Source: Neoechinorhynchus agilis
Lineage: Eukaryota > Acanthocephala
Length of the DNA stretch: 64,000 nucleotides
Direction: 5' to 3'
NCBI GenBank assembly: GCA_051530055.1
Contig: CM121341.1
Location: 12,152,001-12,216,000 of the forward strand
Part shown: positions 1 through 10,399 of the stretch, one piece after another
Numbering within the stretch: position 1 is the stretch's first letter
Layout of the letters: each line of letters begins with the position of its first letter
The notes under the pieces: generated by a model
What the model was told of the DNA's origin: nothing
What the model saw: the letters and a program-made list of their open reading frames with translations, nothing else
Database searches by the model: none
Translations under genes and position numbers: made by a program

Positions 1-737
1 GGTTTAAAAGAATGGCGTTTTTTCTACAATTCATTATTCTTTAACATTATCTTTACCGTTCTGATCCAATTCTGTTAGTTTAAACTATGGGGTAAAGTTA
101 AGGTCGCTTTTGTGCCACATAGAACCTTTTAATCCAGTAAATTTGTTAGTGAACGTGGAAAACTTAAATAACTCCTTTAGTTTTATTAAACAATTTTGTT
201 TCTTTTAACAAATTTGCGCATTCACGCCACCATGTTCTGATCGAAATTACGGATGCAACGTTGTTTTCCGAAGGAATTGTCCTGCCCTTGGATCGTAACT
301 GATTCGTCTCAGTCTCTTGGACAATTGCTATTATTCATTTAGGCGTTTGAATATCGAATTGTTCATGTTTTTTGTATGGCGGAAACAAACTTGATAAAAT
401 GCACAACAATATATTCCCTCAATTTTTTAACCATGTAAAACACACTCATTTATGTGTCAAATTTATCAAAATATTTTAATCTTCAATACTTGCAAAAATT
501 TCATCACATATAAACTCCTTTTTTCACGAAAGAGAATTTCCAATTCAGATTCGATTGATTCCGTTCGTCAGCGCTTTGACTCATAATAATTCAACGTGAC
601 TTCTTCGAGTCATACATTTCAGTTTTATGTTAGTTATTCAGTTCATTAACAGTCCAGAAGGAAATCATTTCTAAAATTGTCCCTTTTAGGTGCCAATAAT
701 TTTATTGATTTTACTCCATCGACTCTAATTTGACTCA
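1..737. other. Upstream intergenic DNA, no gene seen
   Basis: AT-rich DNA without a convincing reading frame. Positions about 235-300 resemble 8,835-8,910 (shared core around TGCAACGTTG and GGATCGT), so a short dispersed repeat lies here. Nothing else is supported. Confidence 0.5.
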
Positions 738-940
738 CCTCGCGGTAGAATAAAAGAGAATGAAAATGACGTGTTTCAATTCGTTCATCCGTGTTTTTCA
801 AATTATTTTACGTTTGTGCCATCAGCGGCGCGGTAGAATAAAAGAGAATGAAAATGACGTCATTCATTTTATTCGTCCGTATTTTTCAAATTATTTCACG
901 TTTGCGCTATCAGCTGCGCGGGAGAATACAGAAGAATGAA
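738..940 (+). repeat. Tandem repeat, about 2.5 units of 85-92 bp, with a CRE-like palindrome
   Basis: Three successive blocks begin near 741, 832 and 914 with GCGGTAGAATAAAAGAGAAT or a close variant and continue with AATGACGT. The second and first blocks also share a TTTTTCAAATTATTT segment. The middle unit carries TGACGTCA, the consensus cAMP-response-element palindrome, while the first carries only the half site. The repeats lie 360-560 bp upstream of the RNA-binding protein start and could be promoter elements; that is an inference from position only. Confidence 0.6.
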
Positions 941-1299
941 AATGACAATTCGTATTCTACTGTATAGAATTTCATAAAATTATAACTTCGTTATTGAAAT
1001 CAGTTGTGTCAATTGATTTTTTAATGAAAATACGGGATTTATGCAAATTGATCCCTAGCGCTTGTTGCAGAATTGAATGTGACGTTGCTGCGTTATGTGT
1101 TTTCTTTAGTGTTCATAACGTCATTTTCGAATGCATCATCGTCAAAAGTGAGCATTTTAAATGACGCCATTTTATACTCTCGTCGTTGCTTTCTTTCGGT
1201 TAAACAGCGGACAGGCCTCGATTTTTGCGATCTCGTCTACTGCTTTGGCGATGCAGCTTCAATAAAGTGAATTCTGTGGGTTTGTTCCATTTTTAGAAG

Positions 1300-3068
1300 A
1301 TGACGAATTCATCCTCAGCTGGAACGATGCTATCGAATGCGTCATCATCATCCGTCAAAACCAAATCCAACCACTGTATCAAGTTACGAGGATTGCCGTG
1401 GTCATCGAGCAAAGAAGATATTCTTAGCTTCCTAGATGGTATGATACGCTATCCGAGGGGAGGTTGCTCGTGTGAATCACCCGGATGATTTGTTGTTTTA
1501 TTTAATGTTTTTTCTTATCCTCAGTTTTATATGTGGTTCTTTTTTAAAAAGAAAAGTTTTCCTATTAGAAGTTTATTTAAACCTACACTCTGTACTGATA
1601 GGTTGTTCTGTTGTTAATGGTATCGAAGGTATTCATATGATCCCACGCAGTGGACCAACGCGGGGTGAAGCGTTTGTTGAGCTCGAAAGTCAGGCGGATG
1701 TTGAAACAGCTTTATCGAAACACCGCCAGCACATGGGCTCTCGTTACATTGAAGGTACTATTTTTTCGGTCCGTCGGTTCGAAATTGATGGGTTTGTAGT
1801 GTTTACGTCGTCTGCAACCGAGATGGCCCATATGACCAACCCTAAGGGACCCATGGCGTGGCGGGATCCCGTACTGCGACTACGCGGTATCCCGTACTAT
1901 TGCACTAAGCAGGATATATACGATTTCTTCTCGGGTGAGTCTTTGTTAGGACATCCGTCTGTAGTTTTTCAATCTCTGGCGTAAAGGACTCCAAATAGCC
2001 CACAACGGTGTTTATATATCAATGGACGAGGCAGGGAATGCGAGTGGGGTTGCGTTTGTCGCGTTTGTGAAGATGGATACAGCCTACAAGGCCTTAGAAA
2101 AACACCGTCAAATGATTGGGCACAGGTACGCAATCGCGATTTTTTGAAAAAGCTTTTGATTGTCCTGATTTTACCGCTATTCGGGCGCTAGATACGTTGA
2201 GTTGTTTCAATCGTCGTACGCAGAGGCTCGGGCTCGTATGGTCGATGATATGGAGGCCAACGGATATGGGGACCCAAGGCGTCTAATGACGGCTAAATTC
2301 ACGGCAGCGGCGGCTATGGGTGTTTTGCCACAAGCGGCTGCTCCTGCACCTCTCATGGGTATGCCAACTTCGGCTTCGGCGATGGTAGGGGCTGGGTTGC
2401 CCGGAATTACAGCAGCGGCGGGGATTAGTGGATTGATGCCGCCGCCACCACCGGTGGCTACGGCTCAATCGGTCGGCGGAGGAGGAGGAGGGTCAGGTCC
2501 TCATAACGTCGTAATGACCGGTCTTCCATATAAGACAAGTGAAGAGGAGCTCAACGATTTCTTCAGACCATTGAAACCAATTCGAGTGCAAATTCGGTTC
2601 GATGGACGAGGACGACCAACTGGGGAAGCCATCGCGGAATTCAAATCCCACGACGAAGCGTGTGAGGCGATGAAGTACGACAAACGGTACATTGGTCAAC
2701 GGTACGTCGATCTAACTCTCGAATCATCGAGACCGGACGTATCCAATAGCGCAGCGACGGCTGCAGCTCTTCTTTCAGCTTCCAATCAGGTGGCGGCTGC
2801 AGTCATTGGTGAAGGAGGTGATGGCGGTCCCGGAGGAGATTATTCATCCTTGGACACATCGAAGGCATATGATATGTACCGTGGACCTCCACCGCCTCAT
2901 GGACAAATGCAAGGCGGAGCGCCACCGAATCTCACACAGCCTGCACCTGGATCGATGCCGCCCCCACCGCCGAATTATCCGAATTGGGGAGGTGAGAGTG
3001 TGTGTATACGTCCATTGACAGTTTTTCACTACATCGAAAAATCGCCGTTTAGCAATGCCGGGTTATGA
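1300..3068 (+). CDS. hnRNP F/H-type RNA-binding protein with three RRMs
   Basis: Five exons can be read: 1300-1438, 1602-1754, 1800-1934, 1987-2125 and 2192-3068, all with GT-AG introns and consistent phase, giving about 480 residues. RRM1 (about residues 26-100) starts with IKLRGLPW, RRM2 (about 124-195) with LRLRGIPY and ends GHRYVELFQSS, and RRM3 (about 293-368) starts NVVMTGLPY. These are quasi-RRMs of the hnRNP F/H, SYM-2/HRPF-1 and Fusilli/ESRP group, nuclear regulators of alternative splicing that bind G-rich RNA. An Ala/Met/Pro-rich linker with a poly-Gly run separates RRM2 and RRM3, and the tail is Gly/Pro-rich. The ATG at 1300 follows an acceptor TTTTAG, which suggests trans-splicing or a 5' UTR intron. 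The end is uncertain: a donor at 2992 could remove the last 25 codons, but a polyadenylation signal at 3121 supports the stop at 3068. Membership within the group is not resolved. Confidence 0.88.
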
Positions 3069-6000
3069 TAGATGGTATTAGCGAGTGAAAGACAAACGAG
3101 CGTGTGAGCGAGTGTCGTGGAATAAACAACGCAGATGGTAGATTTGAGTTGTATAAGAGAACTCCTTGAGCTGTTAACGGTTAGTCTTCATTCGAGCCAC
3201 GATTAGAGACAACCTCTATCAAATTGTACGGGTTGTTAACGTTTAATCTTCAATCTCTAAGATCGACGAGAGTAAAAGTATTTTTCAGCGTTTTGAAAAA
3301 ATCAAAAATACTTGAGTTATTCAAAGAATTAAGAGACTAAAAAAATTACATTTTGTCAGAAACGGCAGGGATGCGCCGAATGGCATTTCGCTGCTGCGTT
3401 TGATAATTTCCTGTTATCTTTAAAATTGTTTGTACTATAAAGATTTACATAATTGCGCTACTAAACGTATTGCCGTCAAAAAATTCCCTCCCCTCAGTAA
3501 CTCTAAGCATATTATTTTTGGGAGCTTCATGAGAATTTGGATAGTATTAGCGAGTGAAAGACAAACGAGCGTGTGAGCGAGTGTCGTTGAATAAACAACG
3601 CAGGTGGTAGATTTGAGTTGTATAAGAGAACTCCTTGAGCTGTTAACGGTTAGTCTTCATTCGAGCTACGATTAGAGACAACCTCTATCAAATTGTACGG
3701 GTTGTTAACGTTTAATCTTCAATCTCTAAGATCGACGAGAGTAAAAGTATTTTTAAGCGTTTTGAAAAAACCAAAAATACTTGAGTTATTCAAAGAATTA
3801 AGAGACTAAAAAAATTACATTTTGTCAGAAACGGCAGGGATGCGCCGAATGGCATTTCGTTGCTGCGTTTGATAATTTCCTGTTATCTTTAAAATTGTTT
3901 GTACTATAAAGATTTACATAATTGCGCAACTAAACGTATTGCCGTCAAAAAATCTCTTCCTCGGTAACTTTAAACATATTGTTTTCGGGAGCTTCATGAG
4001 AATTTGGATGGTATTAGCGAGTGAAAGACAAACGAGCGTGTGAGCGAGTGTCGTTGAATAAACAACGCAGATGGTAGATTTGAGTTGTATAAGAGAACTC
4101 CTTGAGCTGTTAACGGTTAGTCTTCATTCGAGCCACGATTAGAGACAACCTCTATCAAATTGTACGGGTTGTTAACGTTTAATCTTCAATCTCTAAGATC
4201 GACGAGAGTAAAAGTATTTTTCAGCGTTTTGAAAAAATCAAAAATACTTGAGTTATTCAAAGAATTAAGAGACTAAAAAAATTACATTTTGTCAGAAACG
4301 GCAGGGATGCGCCGAATGGCATTTCGCTGCTGTGTTTGATAATTTCCTGTTATCTTTAAAATTGTTTGTACTATAAAGATTTACATAATTGCGCTACTAA
4401 ACGTATTGCCGTCAAAAAATCTCTCCCTCAGTAACTTTAAACATATTGTTTTCGGGAGCTTCATGAGAATTTGTATAGTATTAGCGAGTGAAAGACAAAC
4501 GAGCATGTGAGCGAGTGTCGTTGAATAAACAACGCAGATGGTAGATTTGAGTTGTATAAGAGAACTCCTTGAGCTGTTAACGGTTAGTCTTCATTCGAGC
4601 CACGATTAGAGACAACCTCTATCAAATTGTACGGGTTGTTAACGTTTAATCTTCAATCTCTAAGATCGACGAGAGTAAAAGTATTTTTCAGCGTTTTGAA
4701 AAAATCAAAAATACTTGAGTTATTCAAAGAATTAAGAGACTAAAAAAATTACATTTTGTCAGAAACGGCAGGGATGCGCCGAATGGCATTTCGCTGCTGC
4801 GTTTGATAATTTCCTGTTATCTTTAAAATTGTTTGTACTATAAAGATTTACATAATTGCGCTACTAAACGTATTGCCGTCAAAAAATCTCTCCCTCAGTA
4901 ACTTTAAACATATTGTTTTCGGGAGCTTCATGAGAATTTGGATGGTATTAACGAGTGAAAGACAAACGAGCGTGTGAGCGAGTGTCGTTGAATAAACAAC
5001 GCAGATGGTAGATTTGAGTTGTATAAGAGAACTCCTTGAGCTGTTAACGGTTAGTCTTCATTCGAGCTGAGATTAGAGACAACCTCTATCAAATTGTACG
5101 GGTTGTTAACGTTTAATCTTCAATCTCTAAGATCGACGAGAGTAAAAGTATTTTTCAGCGTTTTGAAAAAACCAAAAATACTTGAGTTATTCAAAGAATT
5201 AAGAGACTAAAAAAATTACATTTTGTCAGAAACGGGAGGGATGCGCCGAATGGCATTTCGCTGCTGCGTTTGATAATTTCCTGTTATCTTTAAAATTGTT
5301 TGTACTATAAAGATTTACATAATTGCGCTACTAAACGTATTGTCGTCAAAAAATCTCTCCCTCAGTAACTTTAAACATATTGTTTTCGGGAGCTTCATGA
5401 GAATTTGTATAGTATTAGCGAGTGAAAGACAAACGAGCATGTGAGCGAGTGTCGTTGAATAAACAACGCAGATGGTAGATTTGAGTTGTATAAGAGAACT
5501 CCTTGAGCTGTTAACGGTTAGTCTTCATTCGAGCTAAGATTAGAGACAACCTCTATCAAATTGTACGGGTTGTTAACGTTTAATCTTCAATCTCTAAGAT
5601 CGACGAGAGTAAAAGTATTTTTCAACGTTTTGAAAAAACCAAAAATACTTGAGTTATTCAAAGAATTAAGAGACTAAAAAAATTACATTTTGTCAGAAAC
5701 GGGAGGGATGCGCCTAATGGCATTTCGCTGCTGCGTTTGATAATTTCCACTTATCTTTAAGATTGTTTGTACTATAAAGATTTACATAATTGCGCTACTA
5801 AACGTATTGCCGTCAAAAAATCTCTCCCTCAGTAACTTTAAACATATTATTTTCGGGAGCTTCATGAGAATTTGGATGGTATTAGCGAGTGAAAGACAAA
5901 CGAGCGTGTGAGCGAGTGTCGTTGAATAAACAACGCAGATGGTAGATTTGAGTTGTATAAGAGAACTCCTTGAGCTGTTAACGGTTAGTCTTCATTCGAG

Positions 6001-7268
6001 CTACGATTAGAGACAACCTCTATCAAATTGTACGGGTTGTTAACGTTTAATCTTCAATCTCTAAGATCGACGAGAGTAAAAGTATTTTTAAGCGTTTTGA
6101 AAAAACCAAAAATACTTGAGTTATTCAAAGAATTAAGAGACTAAAAAAATTACATTTTGTCAGAAACGGCAGGGATGCGCCGAATGGCATTTCGTTGCTG
6201 CGTTTGATAATTTCCTGTTATCTTTAAAATTGTTTGTACTATAAAGATTTACATAATTGCGCTACTAAACGTATTGCCGTCAAAAAATCTCTCCCTCAGT
6301 AACTTTAAACATATTATTTTCGGGAGCTTCATGAGAATTTGGATGGTATTAGCGAGTGAAAGACAAACGAGCGTGTGAGCGAGTGTCGTTGAATAAACAA
6401 CGCAGATGGTAGATTTGAGTTGTATAAGAGAACTCCTTGAGCTGTTAACGGTTAGTCTTCATTCGAGCCACGATTAGAGACAACCTCTATCAAATTGTAC
6501 GGGTTGTTAACGTTTAATCTTCAATCTCTAAGATCGACGAGAGTAAAAGTATTTTTCAGCCTTTTGAAAAAACCGAAAATACTTGAGTTATTCAAAGAAT
6601 TAAGAGACTAAAAAAATTACATTTTGTCAGAAACGGGAGGGATGCGCCGAATGGCATTTCGCTGCTGCGTTTGATAATTTCCTGTTATCTTTAAAATTGT
6701 TTGTACTATAAAGATTTACATAATTGCGCTACTAAACGTATTGTCGTCAAAAAATCTCTCCCTCAGTAACTTTAAACATATTGTTTTCGGGAGCTTCATG
6801 AGAATTTGTATAGTATTAGCGAGTGAAAGACAAACGAGCATGTGAGCGAGTGTCGTTGAATAAACAACGCAGATGGTAGATTTGAGTTGTATAAGAGAAC
6901 TCCTTGAGCTGTTAACGGTTAGTCTTCATTCGAGCTACGATTAGAGACAACCTCTATCAAATTGTACGGGTTGTTAACGTTTAATCTTCAATCTCGAAGA
7001 TCGACGAGAGTAAAAGTATTTTTAAGCGTTTTGAAAAAATCAAAAATACTTGAGTTATTCAAAGAATTAAGAGACTAAAAAATTACATTTTGTCAGAAAC
7101 GGCAGGGATGCGCCGAATGGCATTTCGCTGCTGCGTTTGATAATTTCCTGTTATCTTTAAAATTGTTTGTACTATAAAGATTTACATAATTCCGCTACTA
7201 AACGTATTGCCGTCAAAAAATCTCTCCCTTCGTAACTCTAAGCATATTATTTTCGGGAGCTTCATGAG
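3069..7268 (+). repeat. Satellite array: nine units of about 467 bp
   Basis: The marker GTATTAGCGAGTGAAAGAC (GTATTAACG in unit five) recurs at 3075, 3544, 4011, 4478, 4945, 5412, 5879, 6346 and 6813, a spacing of 467 bp after the first unit (469). Units differ by only a few substitutions, so the array is young or homogenised. Each contains AATAAA, an internal pair of related segments around CTGTTAACGG and TTGTTAACGT about 73 bp apart, and ends with CGGGAGCTTCATGAG. It fills the whole gap between the convergent 3' ends of the RNA-binding protein gene and the small mitochondrial-type gene. No long reading frame is present in the unit. Confidence 0.95.
3121..3126 (+). terminator. AATAAA polyadenylation signal
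   Basis: A canonical AATAAA lies 53 bp after the stop at 3068, inside the first unit of the satellite array. The same hexamer recurs in the other units because it is part of the repeat. Confidence 0.5.
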
Positions 7269-7270
7269 GA

Positions 7271-7660
7271 TTATTCGTCTTCTTCCCAGATATCTTGGGC
7301 TTCATCCGCCAGCATTTCAGTTGGATATTCAGTGTCGTCGTCAAATTTGTAACCAGGAAAGGGTTCATTTCCGATTAAATGATACGGAGGTTTAAAGGGC
7401 ATTCCTTGGTACATATCGAAATAGTTGAATATATAAATCGACATAGGCAAACATATTGAACCGATAGCGAGCATGAAATAGGCATTTTTACGTTTCCGTC
7501 CCATATACTCATTCCATTTGTGAATCGGTCGAGGAATAAAGTCCATTGTAGCCTTGGCTGCTACCATTCTACGCCGAATCTCTTCGCGAGATGTATGGAC
7601 CAGACGCTGAGATTTAAAGAGCAGAGACTGTACACTACTTTTAGTGGAACCAACCACCAT
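7271..7660 (-). CDS. Small single-pass, probably mitochondrial membrane protein (unrecognised)
   Basis: A 129-residue frame with an ATG at 7660. Residues 1-32 are rich in Ser, Arg and Lys with no acidic residue before EE at 26-27, which resembles a mitochondrial presequence. Residues 33-60 are basic (WNEYMGRKRKN), residues 61-81 form one hydrophobic segment, and the last 30 residues are strongly acidic. Size and layout resemble accessory subunits of respiratory complexes I or IV, but I do not recognise the family. The stop sits two bases from the end of the satellite array, so its 3' UTR would be satellite sequence. It is convergent with the RNA-binding protein gene. Coding status rests on the frame and composition; no intron was needed. 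Confidence 0.6.
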   Translation of the reverse strand: MVVGSTKSSVQSLLFKSQRLVHTSREEIRRRMVAAKATMDFIPRPIHKWNEYMGRKRKNAYFMLAIGSICLPMSIYIFNYFDMYQGMPFKPPYHLIGNEPFPGYKFDDDTEYPTEMLADEAQDIWEEDE

Positions 7661-9120
7661 TTTGAGCGATGCAAGGATCTAGAGAAGTGTGTTCATATTC
7701 TAACTTATTTTTTTCTAGTGTCATTGTACTGATAATTTTTTTGAAGTTCAATCTTATTGAAGAATCAAATAGAAAGCTTTGAGTGTCATGTAAGCACTTG
7801 TTGCTTTTTCTTTTCTGTGTCGATTAAGATTATACAATGATAATGACTGTGTTCATTTTCCTCAAGTCTAATTCCAACTTTGAAGCATTTCCTCATATTA
7901 AGATTAGGTTAACTTATTTTTTTCAATCTAGCAAACTCATCGGTTATAGATGTGATGAAAATCAAATTTTTAGAAATAATCAAGAACCTAATAAATGCAA
8001 AACGTCTCATATGAAGGGCTGCTTAAAATAAAATTCAAAATAAATGATCAGATTTAAAAATAAAATTCCTCTTGAATTTATCAGTTGTTTCATTCAATAT
8101 TGTTGTGAAATTTCATGTTCGATTTTAATGACCTCAAATATGTTTCCGTCAATTTTGACCCAAAGAAACTTAATTTCTTATAAAAAATAACGGTGCATTT
8201 TTTAATCAAATTCAGATTTTGTATTTATTTTGCGGAATTCTAAACGTTATTCAGACGCAACCTAAGCGGGTTTTTTTATGAAAATTTGAGTTTAATGAAC
8301 ACGGCTTTATGCTATTCGCTGATGGCTAAGGAGATTCCGCCGTTAAAATGTGCGACGAATTGGGTTGTCAAATGGGGGGGGAAACGACCTACAACCACAA
8401 AAATAAGGCTGTCCTGTGAGAAAAAGGAGCCAGCATGCGAAATGGGCCTTAAAAATATTCAAACCGAAACTTAAACAAACCATCCATCTAATCAATAGAA
8501 TCGATATAGATTGATAAATGAAAAAGTCATCCCCAACAACCAGCAATCTTTAAGATCAATTTACGTGGTCTTTTTGTTTTTTACGGCCATATCGCGTACA
8601 TTCTTCCGTGTCTTTAAATAAATAAAAACATGACGTATAATCCTTCAATCATAACAGAAATCGACTTGTGATTGACTTTGGAAGCAAGTTTAAATATGTT
8701 TACTTTAAGAGTTGAATTGTTATGTTCTTAATGGAATTATTTTTTAAAGCAATTAAGCTTGGGCTTTTTTCGACAAAAAGAGTTTATAAGCATCGATTTC
8801 ACCACTTTTTATTAATCAAGGCTGCCTTCCTGGTCGAAAGGACACATGCAACGTTGCTTTGCCGTAGGAATTTTCCCGCTCTCGGATCGTCAATCCTGCG
8901 ACGCAGTAAAAAACGACCTGGGAGTCGATTTCGACTCAGGTCCCTGCATTTTGTCCTTTTGCGTTCCTTAGCGGCGGTTGCTTCTTGTTTTGTTAACATT
9001 TATTTGTTAGATTTTGATATTAATTGAGATAATTAATTTAAAAGCTTTTCAAGCGAAACAAACTCTTTAAACAAAAACCACAAATCGATTTTGCCTTATT
9101 TAGTGCTTATTAATGGCGTA
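7661..9120. other. Noncoding AT-rich DNA with a dispersed-repeat fragment
   Basis: No convincing gene. About 8,835-8,910 resembles 235-300. Positions 8,918-8,943 form an imperfect hairpin (arms GACCTG...AGTCGA and TCGACTCAGGTC). A run of eight G lies near 8,373. The rest is A/T-rich. Confidence 0.5.
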
Positions 9121-9420
9121 AAAATTAAGGAAATTTATTAAATCCGTTATTTCGGCAAAATCTTGTGCCTTTATCGAGAGGTCTAAAATCCACACATAGG
9201 GATGGTTAAATTCACGCTGCATTTAGATTTAGTTCAATGCCCTCCTTATTCTCCGGTCTACAGTTTCAACCCTTTCGATCTCATTTGGATCCGCTTCGTG
9301 CAAAAATATGGTATGTAACAATGCCTCCACTTTCCATAATGAAATTGTGGTTCCGGCAAAATTGGCCTTTGATATCTTCTCCATTTCAACGCGTAGTCTC
9401 GATGAGCTCCCTAACGGCAT
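9121..9420 (-). mobile_element. Penelope-like element 3' tail, inverted copy
   Basis: Reverse-complemented, this stretch matches 10,020-10,260: both contain AAATCTAAATGCAGCGTGAA, then TTTTGCCGAAATA-type sequence and the end of the protein (the LNAA/RALN-type C-terminus). It is therefore a second, inverted copy of the tail of the adjacent element, placed head-on against its 5' truncation point. PLEs are known for inverted or tandem terminal arrangements. Confidence 0.75.
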
Positions 9421-9429
9421 TTTTAACTA

Positions 9430-10260
9430 AATATTCATGACAGCGAACTCGTTTAAGGAAAATGGATGTTTTTATAACACAACCACAGAAAACGGGAAGA
9501 TTGGTAACCGACAGACATTGTCTCCCTTCATCACAATGGCAACATTTAAGTATAAAATGGCCAGGATTAAGTCGCTTTTTGATCGTGCCTACAACTACTG
9601 CTCCAACCTAGATTCACTCAATAATGAGTTACAGTTTCTTGGGCATATGCTCAAAGGAAAGGGCTACCCAATCTGTATGATAAGAAGAGCTAGTTGCAGG
9701 GTCTTCTATCGTAGGAAAACAGTGCGCCAGGAGTCGAAACGAAGGACCTTCGTAGGTGCACCATTCGACGATGATGTGCTGTTCACCGCAATTAACAATC
9801 TAATAATTAAAGCTGCGCCCAAAGACCTCAATTGTTGTATCTACACGAAGAAAACTAAACCACTAAGCTCCATTGCGGAGAAACGAGATGAACATGAAAG
9901 CAAATGTGTGGTGTATAGAATTCCTTACACCGAATGCAGTAAATCCCATTTTGGCCAAACAAACAATTTGGAAAGAAAAATCAAATAACTGAAATATGCT
10001 CTAACCATTTTGAACAACAAGGTGTCGTGATGGATATCGACAATGCCACCATTTTGGCTCGAAGTGAATCCAAATGGGATCGCGTTACAATGGAAGCCAT
10101 ATTTATTCGCCAGATTGAAACAGTTGATGCGAGTAAGGCGGACTTTAAACTAAATCTAAATGCAGCGTGAATTTAACTATCCCAACGTGTGGATTTTAAC
10201 CTCTCAATAAAGGCACAACATTTTGCCGAAATATCGCTTTTAATAAATTCCTTTAAATTT
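9430..10260 (+). mobile_element. Penelope-like element fragment: RT C-terminus plus GIY-YIG region
   Basis: The frame 9,437-9,988 encodes the post-RT linker of Penelope-like elements: RIKSLFDRAYNYCSNLDSL, LNNELQFLGHMLKGKGYP, and then CVVYRIPYTECSKSHFGQT, the start of the GIY-YIG endonuclease (here YIGQT appears as HFGQT). A frame change near 9,985 separates the endonuclease end, HFEQQGVV...RSESKWDRVTMEAIFI, which runs to a stop near 10,168. The N-terminal and palm regions of the RT are absent, so the copy is 5' truncated. PLEs encode a telomerase-related RT and have no capsid. A hammerhead-like motif follows 130 bp downstream. Confidence 0.85.
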
Positions 10261-10297
10261 TACTCCATAAACAGGCCATCTATTACTAACAAACAAA

Positions 10298-10375
10298 CTG
10301 ATGATGAACCCGACGAGGTTCGAAACGTCTTTATTAAATATTCATTTACCGGGTGTAGACCTAAACAATTATTCC
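10298..10375 (+). ncRNA. Hammerhead-ribozyme-like motif in PLE terminus
   Basis: CTGATGA at 10,298-10,304 is followed by helix arms GAACC (10,306-10,310) and GGTTC (10,317-10,321) around a six-base loop, then GAAAC (10,322-10,326). This is the order of the conserved hammerhead core (CUGAUGA, helix II, GAAA). One unpaired T lies between the box and helix II, and helices I and III are not clear. The downstream tail GTAGACCTAAACAATTATT is shared with copies at 13.5, 19.2 and 19.5 kb. Hammerheads in PLE termini are an established phenomenon; cleavage activity is not shown here. Confidence 0.55.
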
Positions 10376-10399
10376 AATCAAACACATTGCTTAATACAA

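Noticed and set aside
1073-1270. 65-codon frame upstream of the RNA-binding protein
   Set aside because: It lacks an ATG at the listed start and a recognisable domain; the splice-donor similarity is recorded separately as a finding.
3069-7268. Satellite units as spliced-leader or other small-RNA genes
   Set aside because: AATTTGG resembles an Sm site, but no splice donor after a 20-25 base leader and no convincing promoter boxes were found.
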